From contig CAZMSA010000023.1 of NCBI GenBank assembly GCA_964568825.1, positions 1 through 27,876 on the forward strand: a stretch of 27,876 nucleotides of DNA, read 5' to 3'. Source of the stretch: CAVVDT01 sp964568825. GTDB lineage: Bacteria > Pseudomonadota > Alphaproteobacteria > Rhizobiales > Aestuariivirgaceae. The position numbers and the translations under genes were made by a program. Of this stretch, positions 14,356-22,072 are shown one piece after another (position 1 is the stretch's first letter; each line of letters begins with the position of its first letter). The notes under the pieces were generated by a model. It was not told where the DNA came from, searched no databases, and saw nothing but the letters and a program-made list of their open reading frames with translations.

Positions 14356-15221
14356 CAAAAGCGGCCCTCCTCGCCAAACAGGCCGCGCGGCCGGATAAGA
14401 AGCACGATGCCCATCATGATGTAGATCACCGCATCGCTGGCGGAGGGAAAGAAGACGCTGGTCACGCCCGAGGCCACCCCAATGAGAAGACCGCCAACCA
14501 GGGTTCCCGGCAGGCTCCCCAGACCGCCGATGATGATCGCAACGAAGCTCGGCATGATCAGGCTGTCGCCCATGGTCGGCTGGAGGCCGAGCATGCCGGC
14601 CGCCAGTACCCCGGCGAGGCCGGCGAGGTATATGCCGACGCCGAAATTGAGACTGCGCAGCATGCGTACGTTTACGCCCAGTGCCGAGACCGTCTCGAGG
14701 TCTCGGGTTCCGGCGCGGATGCGAATGCCAAGGCGCGAAAAGCGCAGGATGAGGAACAAGGCGATCACCGCGGCGCTGACCAGCAGCACCATGAACAGGC
14801 GGTAGCCGGTCAGGAAGAAAAACTGCGAGCTCAGAGGCGTCGACAACCAATCGGGAACCGAAAACGGCAGTGTCTGCGGACCCCAGATGAAGCGCGTGCC
14901 GTCTTGCAACATGTAGGCCAGACCGAAGGTCAAAAGCAGGCTGTAGAGCACGTCGCGCCCGTAGAGCGGGCGAATGAGCACGCGCTCGACGAGGAGACCG
15001 AGCACCGCCGTCAAGATCGGCGCCACCACCAATGCGCCCCAGAAACCGATGAAGGGAATGAGTGCATAGGCGAGATAAGCACCCACCGCCAGAAAACCGC
15101 CGTGGGCGAAGTTGATAACGTCCGACAGGTTGAGGATGAGCGACAGTCCCAAGGCCATCAGCGCATAGAAGGCGCCGATGATGAGGCCATTGAACACATT
15201 GTAGAGGATGAGCTGGGTCAT
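14355..15221 (-). CDS. livH: Branched-chain amino acid-type ABC transporter permease LivH
   Basis: A 288-residue permease. The N-terminus MTQLILYNVFNGLIIGAFYA and the family loop NLSDVINFAHGGFLAVGAYLAY are clear. The coupling loop RAGTRDLETVSALGVNVRML precedes the last helices, and the C-terminus reads GIVLLIRPRGLFGEEG, the classic LivH ending. The frame is open to 15323, but ATG 15221 begins at the conserved MTQ position. No strong Shine-Dalgarno is visible there. It lies 137 bases after livK. Confidence 0.95.
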   Translation of the reverse strand: MTQLILYNVFNGLIIGAFYALMALGLSLILNLSDVINFAHGGFLAVGAYLAYALIPFIGFWGALVVAPILTAVLGLLVERVLIRPLYGRDVLYSLLLTFGLAYMLQDGTRFIWGPQTLPFSVPDWLSTPLSSQFFFLTGYRLFMVLLVSAAVIALFLILRFSRLGIRIRAGTRDLETVSALGVNVRMLRSLNFGVGIYLAGLAGVLAAGMLGLQPTMGDSLIMPSFVAIIIGGLGSLPGTLVGGLLIGVASGVTSVFFPSASDAVIYIMMGIVLLIRPRGLFGEEGRF

Positions 15222-15358
15222 TGAAGCACGACTTGCTGTCTTGGCGCCTGGCGGACCAATTGTCGATGCGGGCGGCAGGTGATCACTGAGAGAAACCGTC
15301 AGTAGGGTCGGGTTGCCGAGCATCCCGCCCGAGCGGGGTGCCCGGCTCGAGTGTTATG

Positions 15359-16624
15359 TCATGCTGGCCATGAGAGATGGCAGCCGGTCTCGGAGACCGG
15401 AAGTGCCGCGTCGATGCCCTTGACGATGGAATCGACGTGGAACAGGTCTTCCGGCACCGGTCCCTTGGCCACCGCGTGTCCCACATAAAGGTCGGGCATG
15501 AGCTGGTTGTTGCCCTTGCGATAGAACACCTTGTCGGGCATCAGAGCCACTTCCGGCGGAAGGACAAAATTGTTCGCCAGCGTCTTGGCGAGCTTTTCGG
15601 CCTTGAGCGTCTTGTCCTGGTTGGCTGCCAGCGCGCAGGTCCATACCGATGCATAGCCGAACCAGTGGCGCGCGGTGGGCACCTTGCCGTCGTTGACCTT
15701 CCTGATCCCGGCGACGAATTCCTTCACATGCGGTACGTTGGGCTGGTTCCAGTACCACTCGAACACCCAGGTGCCGATACGAGCGTTGGCCGGCAGGCCC
15801 TCGAGCACCTCCAGTTCCTGCTGGGCGCCGGCGATGTGGAACTTCTTATCAAGGCCGAACTGCACCGCCTGCTTGAGCGAGTTGACCGCGTCCTGGCCGG
15901 CGGTGAGGAAGATGATGACATCGGGTTTGGCCGCCTCGGCCTTGATCAGGTAGGATGAAAAGTCCGTCGCGCCGAGCGGTGTCAGCGAGGCTCCGACCTC
16001 GGTGCCGCCGAACTTCTTGAGGCTCGCCTCGAATCCCTTTTGCAAGGTGTGCCCGAAGGCATAGTCCGGTGTGATGAAGTACCATTTTTTGCCGAACTTG
16101 TCGAAAAGCAGCTTGGAGACCGAGTTGGTTTCCATGCGGGTCGTGTTGCATGTGCGGAATACGTTCCAGTGGCAGTCAGCACCGGTCACCGCATCGGTGT
16201 GGCCGCCGGTGACGATGTGCAGGACACCGGCCTGATTGGAGACTTCGCCAATGGCCAGCGCCATGGCGGAATTGACATTGCCGAGAATGAAGTCGACCTT
16301 GTCGCGTTCGATCAGCTTGTGCGCCTTCTGCACCGCGGTTCCGGTGTCGGTGCTGGTCGAGTCCTCCGCCAGCAACTCCGCTTTGCGGCCGAGAATGCCA
16401 CCCTTGGCGTTGATCTCGTCGATGGCGTACTGGGCCCCGATTTGCTCGTGCTTGCCGAGCTCTGCATAGGTACCCGTGAAGGGATCGTCGAGGCCGAACT
16501 TGACCGTCTCAGCGGCGCGCGCTGTGATGACGAATGGGCTCGCGACTTGAGCTGCGCCGAGGACCATACCGGCCTTGAGCAGGGTACGACGGCCCACTTT
16601 CAGATCAAAGATTTGATCTCGCAT
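15359..16624 (-). CDS. livK: Periplasmic substrate-binding protein of the Liv/amide-urea type ABC importer
   Basis: A 421-residue type I periplasmic binding protein. The N-terminus MRDQIFDLKVGRRTLLKAGM contains a twin-arginine motif (GRRTLLK) followed by a hydrophobic stretch and a likely cleavage after ITARA, so Tat export is possible. The mature part starts ETVKFGLDDPFTGTYAELGK and includes INAKGGILGRKAELLAEDSTS, the usual Leu/Ile/Val-binding protein core. The ending SETGCHLSWPA resembles the family ending ETGCK-x-xWP, so the C-terminus is intact. AAGGGAGA precedes the ATG at 16624. It is the first gene of livKHMGF. The long form and Tat signal are more common in amide, urea or short-chain ligand receptors than in true leucine receptors, so the ligand is open. 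Confidence 0.9.
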   Translation of the reverse strand: MRDQIFDLKVGRRTLLKAGMVLGAAQVASPFVITARAAETVKFGLDDPFTGTYAELGKHEQIGAQYAIDEINAKGGILGRKAELLAEDSTSTDTGTAVQKAHKLIERDKVDFILGNVNSAMALAIGEVSNQAGVLHIVTGGHTDAVTGADCHWNVFRTCNTTRMETNSVSKLLFDKFGKKWYFITPDYAFGHTLQKGFEASLKKFGGTEVGASLTPLGATDFSSYLIKAEAAKPDVIIFLTAGQDAVNSLKQAVQFGLDKKFHIAGAQQELEVLEGLPANARIGTWVFEWYWNQPNVPHVKEFVAGIRKVNDGKVPTARHWFGYASVWTCALAANQDKTLKAEKLAKTLANNFVLPPEVALMPDKVFYRKGNNQLMPDLYVGHAVAKGPVPEDLFHVDSIVKGIDAALPVSETGCHLSWPA

Positions 16625-17054
16625 AATGAAGTCTCCCTTTTGATTGGTTTGATCATGGAACGTGATCGAAGTCAGACAATCGGTGTCGCGGCCCCCGCGG
16701 CTCTGCCCGGGGGGCAGACGCGGCCCGATACGAGGTGGACGGCCCGGAATTGGGCAGCGTTGTTCATGTTCCGACAGGGCCGCATTGCTGGTGCGGGCCT
16801 GTGGGGACGGAGGCCGTCAGGGACTTGGCGAAGGCTGGTGTTCAAAAGGTGAGAACGCCGCCAAAGCTTTTGCTATCTGACGATATTCCTTGACAACGAC
16901 CTGCGAACAACTTCGAAACCGGTGTGGATCGTATGAGTCCGAAGATGAACTCGCCATGTCCGTATAGTTAATTCGCGTTCATCTGGACGCACCCGGCGCA
17001 CATTGAAGCCGGGCTCTGCACCGGCTGTGGAGGATTGGCGCCGAGGGGCCAACT
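16625..17054. other. Gene-free region upstream of livK
   Basis: These 430 bases show no supported gene. The livK leader lies at the left; on the minus strand TTGTCT and CATGAT with a 16-base spacer (about 16678-16651) are a weak promoter candidate. A GC-rich hairpin CTGCCC-GGG-GGGCAG near 16705-16720 has no T-run. The right part is downstream of the GT2 gene and holds no convincing terminator. Confidence 0.5.
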
Positions 17055-17762
17055 TCATATCCGCTGGCGGCGCATCGATATGATGTGGTGCAGCAACTGC
17101 AGCGCAGACGCACTGCGGAAGAGGTCGAGCAGCATCGCGATGTCGGCCACAATGCCGCGCGGAAAGCCACGTTTCCTGACCTTTGCCGGGCTATCGACAC
17201 CCTCCCAGGGCACGACCGCAATCCGGCTGTTCGCAGCGACACAAATGCCGTTGAGCCAGGTCTCGAATCCAAACCGCGGCAATGCCCTCAACTCAGCCAT
17301 CCGCTCGATGACCAGCGCGGCGGGAATGACCCGTTCACCGGATATGTAGTCGATACCGATGCGGTGCCACAGCCACGGGGCATTGCGGCGCAGGCTCATG
17401 CTCATATCGGCATCGCCTCTCAGCACCGGCGCGACAAGCGCCGTCAGGTCGGCGCCATCTAGACCCACGAGATCGGCGTCAACGAACAAGATGTAGTCGC
17501 CTGTTGCCTGCTCCAGCCCCACCCGCACGGCATTGGTCTTGCCGCCGTTGCGGGCCAGTTGGAGCAACACGATGCCCTCACGGTCCCCGGCGACGCGCGC
17601 TGTTGCATCGGTCGATCCGTCATCGACCACGATGACCTCATCGATCAGGGGGTGAGCTGCCACGATGGAGATGACGGCGCCGATCCGCGCCTGCTCGTTG
17701 TAGGCCGGAATTATGCACGAGATACGGGGTTGCTCGCGATCGGATCGGACGTCGTGTTTCAT
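17055..17762 (-). CDS. GT2-family glycosyltransferase (dolichol-phosphate mannosyltransferase-like)
   Basis: A 235-residue family 2 glycosyltransferase. The fold is marked by ISCIIPAYNEQARIGAVIS (14-32), EVIVVDDGSTDATA (41-54) and the metal-binding FVDADLVGLDG (about 92-102). The open frame extends to 17843, but ATG 17762 overlaps the DedA-family stop as ATGA and gives a normal N-terminus. No C-terminal membrane anchor is seen. It would transfer a sugar from a nucleotide donor at the cytoplasmic membrane face. The acceptor is unknown; operon partners (GT21 enzyme, phosphoesterase) point to a lipid or lipid-linked glycan. Confidence 0.85.
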   Translation of the reverse strand: MKHDVRSDREQPRISCIIPAYNEQARIGAVISIVAAHPLIDEVIVVDDGSTDATARVAGDREGIVLLQLARNGGKTNAVRVGLEQATGDYILFVDADLVGLDGADLTALVAPVLRGDADMSMSLRRNAPWLWHRIGIDYISGERVIPAALVIERMAELRALPRFGFETWLNGICVAANSRIAVVPWEGVDSPAKVRKRGFPRGIVADIAMLLDLFRSASALQLLHHIISMRRQRI

Positions 17763-18337
17763 GCCCGTCTGGCCTTTGACTTGCGTAGCCACAAGAAGGC
17801 GGCCGCGCATGCGATGACAAACACCACCACCGAACCGCGCCATATCCAGTGATCAATCGTATCGTAGGCCTGTCCGAGACCATAGCCGATCAGAATGAAG
17901 AACAAGGACTTTGGTATAGTGGCGAGCAGATTGTACCAGAAGAAGGCCGGTATCGACATGCGTGCTGCACCCGCCGCCAACAGCGCGGCGAACCCCAGGG
18001 AGTGAGTGAGCTTGGCCACGACAAGAATACGCCCGCCCTGGGTATGGAACACCTCCAGCATCACGGCGAGCCTGTCGGCGGACGGGAAGATGCGCGGGAA
18101 CCAGTGCCGGGGCAACTTTCCGCTGCTGAACCGGCCGATGCAATACAGAAGGCCATCGCCGATCAGGTCGGCCGCCATGCAAATGCCATAGACCGGTCCG
18201 AACTGCAAATAGCCGAGCTTGATGAGCCAGCCCGCGATGACCGACACGATCGGTCCCTCGAGAATGGCGAGCGGCAACAAGAGCAGCAATCCGTAGTTGC
18301 GGATCAGTTCCACAATGGCGTGAGCCGGAAAATGCAT
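17759..18337 (-). CDS. DedA/VTT-family membrane protein
   Basis: A 192-residue membrane protein with about five hydrophobic segments. The N-terminal LAILEGPIVSVIAGWLIKLG, a cytoplasmic-membrane re-entrant region with a conserved acidic residue, and the later VVAKLTHSLGFAALLAAGAARM followed by FFWYNLLATIPKSL match the DedA/SNARE-associated (VTT) fold. Related proteins act in lipid flipping, including undecaprenyl phosphate recycling and phosphatidylethanolamine translocation, and in membrane homeostasis. It starts 9 bases after the GT21 stop and overlaps the GT2 start, so its partner substrate is probably a lipid used or made by these enzymes. It could be an orphan flippase for the operon's glycolipid. 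Confidence 0.85.
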   Translation of the reverse strand: MHFPAHAIVELIRNYGLLLLLPLAILEGPIVSVIAGWLIKLGYLQFGPVYGICMAADLIGDGLLYCIGRFSSGKLPRHWFPRIFPSADRLAVMLEVFHTQGGRILVVAKLTHSLGFAALLAAGAARMSIPAFFWYNLLATIPKSLFFILIGYGLGQAYDTIDHWIWRGSVVVFVIACAAAFLWLRKSKARRA

Positions 18338-18346
18338 ACTCGGTAC

Positions 18347-19483
18347 TTACTCTGGCGCCGTAACTGGTGTGCTGTTCGGTTCCACGCGCGTGCTGCGCCA
18401 GACAAAACCGCGCGAGGCGTAGGCCGCCAACCAGACCGCGGGGATCAAGGTATCACGCAACATCCAGACAGCAACCTCCGCGGCGGAACGTGACCAGCCG
18501 GCGCTGGCCGCAACGGCCCATTCCAGCCCGTACCAGATCGCCACCATGGCCGGGATGGCTGCTGTCGGGGCCTGGTAGAGCGCAACAAGTGCAACCGTGG
18601 CCAGCAGAGGCAGAAGGCCGCCGGTCAAAATCTCGAGCGCGAAGAGCAAAGGAAATCCCGCTCGCCTGACCCGCGCCCAGCGGACATGCCGCGACCACAC
18701 TTCATGAAAGGTGCGTCGATAAAGCGGTTGCGGAAACGGCGACCTGACCAGATTGACCTTGTAGCCTGCGTGGCGAACAATCTTGGTTGCGGCGACGTCT
18801 TCGGCCAGATCACGGCCCAGGGCGCATGGGCCTCCCGCCGCATCGAGAATGTCGCGGCGCCAGAACAGCACCTTGCCCTGCGCAAAGCCGTTGGAAAGCT
18901 CATCGCCCGTCAATTGCCAGCGTGCCTGGTAGCCATTCAGCAAGGCACACTCCACCCTGGCCCACAGGCACTCGGGTCGAATGCCCGCAGGCGGCGAGGT
19001 GACAAGACCGGTGTCTGCCTGCCAGGTCGCAAACAGCTCATCGACATAGTTTTCCGGCAGCAGCACATTGCTGTCGATCATGGCGATCCAGTCATGGCTC
19101 GCCGCGTTCCAGCCCTTCAGCACATTGTTGAGCTTGGGATTGGAACTGATGCGGTCGTTGCCGATCAACAGCCGGGCGTGTGTTTGGGGATGCGCCGCAA
19201 TGAGCTTACGGATCAGGGGTATCGCCGGATCATCGGCATCGGCGACACAGAACAGCACCTCATAGGCGCCATCGCGCACCAGAAACGAGGAGGCCAAGGC
19301 CTCCTCCTGCCCGGGATCCAGTCCGCAGACCGGCCGCACGACGGTGAGTGGGGGATTGCTCGCCGGCGGCCGGTTTCGACCGGCTCGACGAAATCTCCAG
19401 ATTACCGCCGCGCAGCTGACGACGTGGGCGAAGAACCCGATGCCTATGAGGGCCACAAGGCCGATGAATATTGCCGTGTTCAT
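18347..19483 (-). CDS. GT21 ceramide glucosyltransferase-like membrane glycosyltransferase
   Basis: A 378-residue membrane-anchored glycosyltransferase. An N-terminal helix (about 1-25) is followed by a catalytic domain with VRPVCGLD, the D1 region CVADADDP, D2 in MIDSNVLLP, D3 in GRDLAEDVAATK, and the R-x-x-R-W motif as RHVRW. This D1-D2-D3-(Q/R)xxRW set is the ceramide glucosyltransferase (GT21) signature. Two or three C-terminal helices follow. Bacterial relatives include glucosylceramide synthases, lipid glycosyltransferases of Agrobacterium and Mesorhizobium, and HpnI of hopanoid synthesis. No other hopanoid genes are here. ATG 19483 begins 1 base after the phosphoesterase stop. The frame is open to 19555, but those residues lack membrane character. 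Confidence 0.87.
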   Translation of the reverse strand: MNTAIFIGLVALIGIGFFAHVVSCAAVIWRFRRAGRNRPPASNPPLTVVRPVCGLDPGQEEALASSFLVRDGAYEVLFCVADADDPAIPLIRKLIAAHPQTHARLLIGNDRISSNPKLNNVLKGWNAASHDWIAMIDSNVLLPENYVDELFATWQADTGLVTSPPAGIRPECLWARVECALLNGYQARWQLTGDELSNGFAQGKVLFWRRDILDAAGGPCALGRDLAEDVAATKIVRHAGYKVNLVRSPFPQPLYRRTFHEVWSRHVRWARVRRAGFPLLFALEILTGGLLPLLATVALVALYQAPTAAIPAMVAIWYGLEWAVAASAGWSRSAAEVAVWMLRDTLIPAVWLAAYASRGFVWRSTRVEPNSTPVTAPE

Positions 19484-19484
19484 G

Positions 19485-20390
19485 TCACAATCCAAGTGCG
19501 CGTTCGGCTTCGGCCGATGCATTGCTGCCAAACTGGCAGGTCGCGAGCGATTCACGCGCCGTCAGCAAGTGGAGCGCTCCATTCTGATCTTCCACAATTG
19601 CTGAACAGTTTGATGACCAGTCACCGCAATTGGCGTAGATCGGGCCAAAATCGCTGTGCAGGGCCGGTTGGTGGAAATGCCCACAGATCACCCCGTCGGT
19701 GCCGGCGGCAACGGCCAGCGCCGATAGCCGTTCTTCAAAGCGGTCGCACTTGCGCATGATTTCGTTCGTCCACAGGATCGCATCTTCAATGCCCGACCAT
19801 TCCTTGCGGCAGGCCAGATGCGTCAGATAGCGCTGAAAGGTATCGATGCCTCGCGCGAGGCCTTCGAGAATACTTCCCAGGCGGCTGAGATACGGCGCCT
19901 TGCGCGCGAAGATGTCGCAACTGTCGCCATGGACGACAACATAGCGGCGGCCGTCTGCCGCCTGGTGGATGATTTCCTGCCGTATGACGATGCCGCCGAA
20001 TTCCGTGCCGACCAGCTGGCGAAAGAAGACATCGTGGTTGCCGGGTATGTAGACCACGCGGGTGCCGGTTTCGGGGAACCCAAGCAGTCGCTGCAAAACA
20101 CGGAGGTGATCAGCCGTCCAGCTTGAGGATAACGGATCCCAATTGTCGACGATGTCGCCGACCAGATAAATCATGTCGGCCTCGTTGCGATCGAGGAATT
20201 TGAGAATTTCGGCGGGTCGGCACATGCGCGCGCCAAGATGCATGTCGGAAAGGAATATCGCCCGGTGGCGCTTGGTCGGGGTTTTCGGGCGGTCTTCAGG
20301 AGGTGACGTCAAGCCCGTTGGGGGCGGTGTTTCTGAAAGGGGGGAAACAGGGGACGGGTTTTCACATAAACCATTTCCTTGCTCGTGCAT
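19485..20390 (-). CDS. Calcineurin-like metallophosphoesterase, PlcP / LpxH-like
   Basis: A 301-residue metallophosphoesterase. The dimetal motifs are complete: LSDMHLG (D-x-H), YLVGDIVDNW (GD-x-x-D), YIPGNHD (GNHD), VVHGDSCD and ICGHFHQPA (GHxH). The arrangement VGTEFGGIVIRQEIIHQAADGRRYVVVHGD and the ending ANCGDWSSNCSAIVE resemble proteins annotated as UDP-2,3-diacylglucosamine hydrolases. That group includes rhizobial PlcP, a phospholipase C for lipid remodelling. The N-terminal 45 residues are proline-rich and look disordered. ATG 20390 has GAGGG upstream and is preferred over a TTG at 20429. It leads a four-gene operon with lipid glycosyltransferases, so release of diacylglycerol for glycolipid synthesis is an attractive role, but lipid A processing cannot be excluded. 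Confidence 0.85.
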   Translation of the reverse strand: MHEQGNGLCENPSPVSPLSETPPPTGLTSPPEDRPKTPTKRHRAIFLSDMHLGARMCRPAEILKFLDRNEADMIYLVGDIVDNWDPLSSSWTADHLRVLQRLLGFPETGTRVVYIPGNHDVFFRQLVGTEFGGIVIRQEIIHQAADGRRYVVVHGDSCDIFARKAPYLSRLGSILEGLARGIDTFQRYLTHLACRKEWSGIEDAILWTNEIMRKCDRFEERLSALAVAAGTDGVICGHFHQPALHSDFGPIYANCGDWSSNCSAIVEDQNGALHLLTARESLATCQFGSNASAEAERALGL

Positions 20391-21016
20391 TGGTAGTGAC
20401 CCTCGCGCAGCTACGGCGATGGGCCACAATAGTGAGGCAGTTCTATCCGCAAGATTGCTGCCCGATTACAACTTCGTAATGAGGCATGCTTCCCCAAAAA
20501 AGTACTGAAATATATTCAAGCTATATTTTACTATTATTGATATAATCGTTCGCCTTTACCTAGGTGCCACGCGATACCTGACACACCGCCGACCAGATCC
20601 TCTCAGTGAATAGCGGCCGAGTCCGTGTCGTGGCCCGTAGTCATGCAAGCTTCAGCAACGCTTTCGCTGAACGCCGCCAGCAGCGGCCCAGCTAGTCTCG
20701 GTAGTTTTCTGTTTGTGAGCATAAAATTCCCGCCACTTGTTGTCATAACCTTTGTATTGAAAAGCGATCGTCGGCGCAGACTTGGCCCCCACTGCATACA
20801 ACCTGCGAATTCGGCAGCGGCCGTGCCAAACCCTCTTTGAGCAGTACTCTGCTTGCATGGCGGCCGCCTTCGAAGCCGTGCTTCATCGGGTCGGCGAGTC
20901 CGCATGGTGCGTCGATGATCGATATGAATCGCTTCGACCTTTCGGGCCAACTCGATCAGCACCCACAACTTGCGGCGATGGTTTGACCGGCAGCGACATG
21001 GGCCGGGGTTGCGCAT
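20391..21016. other. Gene-free, partly AT-rich region between the phosphoesterase and truncated hemoglobin genes
   Basis: About 626 bases without a gene I can support. The part at 20500-20560 is strikingly AT-rich (runs such as TATATTTTACTATTATTGATAT) and is the likely promoter region of the phosphoesterase operon. From 20600 to 21016 several frames are open for 60-140 codons on both strands, but none shows a recognisable motif. Composition is lower in GC than the flanking genes. This may be a decayed gene or mobile-element scar, but I see no inverted repeats or transposase motifs that would prove it. Confidence 0.5.
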
Positions 21017-21499
21017 TCAACTCGGTTCTCCCGTATCGCCTTGATGCAAGCTTTCGATTCTGAACCTCTCGCCGGCGCCAAGCAGGACGCCGTGGCGGCC
21101 GGCGATACCAAGTTCGAGGCTTTCGGCGATGCGCCGGGCGCATTGGAGGAAATGCGCAGCCGCAGCGGGTGGACAGACCGCGCGGGTGGTCTGGGCGAAC
21201 AGATCGAGCCAGCGATCGAAATGGACGGAGTCAATGGGAAGCGGCAGATGCTTGGCCATGGGACTGCCGTGGTAGCGTCCCGACATCAACGCAACCGAAG
21301 ACCAGAACGCACACATGCGTTGCAGGTGCAACTCCCAATCCAGAATCCGCGCCTCGAATACCGGTCCCAACAGCGCGTCGTCGCGCACTTTCATATAAAA
21401 GCACCGCACCAGGCGCTCGATCATTGCCTCGTCGATGCCGGTCTGCGCAACGATTTCTGCGGTGATCCGCGCGCGCCGCTCGGCTGCTGTTTCGAGCAT
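21017..21499 (-). CDS. Group III truncated hemoglobin
   Basis: A 160-residue truncated globin of group III. The B-helix region VRCFYMKVRDDALLGPVF, the FW pair of the E helix (FWSSVALMSGRYHG) and MAKHLPLP with proximal His84 line up with Campylobacter Ctb, where the KKHLDLP segment holds the heme ligand. Trp97 in RWLDLF matches the conserved Trp on helix G. The C-terminus is about 25 residues longer than in Ctb. Proteins of this group bind oxygen and NO and are tied to NO or redox stress. The gene is divergent from nsrR across 89 bases, which supports an NO-related role. GGAG precedes the ATG at 21499. Confidence 0.9.
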   Translation of the reverse strand: MLETAAERRARITAEIVAQTGIDEAMIERLVRCFYMKVRDDALLGPVFEARILDWELHLQRMCAFWSSVALMSGRYHGSPMAKHLPLPIDSVHFDRWLDLFAQTTRAVCPPAAAAHFLQCARRIAESLELGIAGRHGVLLGAGERFRIESLHQGDTGEPS

Positions 21500-21588
21500 T
21501 CAGTTTACTCCACTGAAAAAGAGTATTTTCAATTCGTATTTATGACGATATAAGAAGCATTGTAAATACCTTTTTTGAGGGAGCGACA
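21500..21588. promoter_or_regulatory. Divergent regulatory region between truncated hemoglobin and nsrR
   Basis: An 89-base AT-rich stretch in GC-rich surroundings that must carry promoters for both directions. GTATTTA (21536-21542) and TAAATAC (21563-21569) form an inverted pair, and another GTATTT lies at 21523-21528. They could belong to an NsrR-type operator, but spacing does not fit the classical 11-1-11 site. A GAGGGAG ribosome site lies at 21577-21583 for nsrR. Confidence 0.45.
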
Positions 21589-22026
21589 ATGCGTCTGACC
21601 GCATTCACCGATTACGGCTTGCGCGCCCTGATGCGCCTTGCCGGTGCGCCCGACCGGCTGTTCACCACCGACGAGATGGCAAGCGAGTTCGAGATATCGC
21701 GCAATCATCTGGCCAAGGTCGTGCAGGACCTTGCGCGGGCCGGATACATAACCACCCAGCGCGGTATCGGTGGCGGCTTCCGGCTGGCAACGGAGCCCGC
21801 ATCCATCACCCTCGGCGACGTCGTGCGCCTGCTGGAAGGCCGCCATGCCCTTGTCGAGTGCTTTCGCAGCGACGGCGGGACCTGCACGTTGACCCCGCAG
21901 TGCCGCCTGAAATCGCGTCTCGCATCGGCACGCGAAGCCTTCCTGAGGGAACTCGATGCGACGACGCTGGCCGAATGCGCTTATCCCGCCATGCCAGACC
22001 ACGCGCCCGCCCCGAGCGCTGCATGA
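21589..22026 (+). CDS. nsrR: Rrf2-family nitric oxide-sensing repressor NsrR
   Basis: A 145-residue Rrf2 protein. The N-terminal winged helix reads MRLTAFTDYGLRALMRLAG, then EISRNHLAKVVQDLARAGYI and QRGIGGGFRLA. Three cysteines, C91, C99 and C105, in ECFRSDGGTC and PQC are spaced like the [Fe-S] cluster ligands of NsrR, not IscR. In NsrR the cluster is destroyed by NO, releasing repression of detoxification genes. The flanking truncated hemoglobin and nnrS are typical NsrR targets. The gene probably represses its own operon from the divergent region at 21500-21588. It lies 46 bases ahead of nnrS on the same strand. Confidence 0.93.
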   Translation: MRLTAFTDYGLRALMRLAGAPDRLFTTDEMASEFEISRNHLAKVVQDLARAGYITTQRGIGGGFRLATEPASITLGDVVRLLEGRHALVECFRSDGGTCTLTPQCRLKSRLASAREAFLRELDATTLAECAYPAMPDHAPAPSAA

Positions 22027-22072
22027 AGAACGCGACATCGAATACACAAGCTGGTGATGAGAGGGTGTCACG

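Noticed and set aside
12653..14377. A 574-residue frame that appears to fuse LivG with an upstream domain
   Set aside because: The upstream part is the livM gene read out of frame in GC-rich DNA; livG starts at 13405 with an ATGA overlap.
16705..16720. GC-rich hairpin as a rho-independent terminator
   Set aside because: No run of T follows on either strand. I found no convincing intrinsic terminator anywhere in the window.
20430..20500. Pho box upstream of the phosphoesterase operon
   Set aside because: One half-site (TTGTAAT) is fair but the partner 11 bases away does not match CTGTCAT, so phosphate control is not supported by the sequence.
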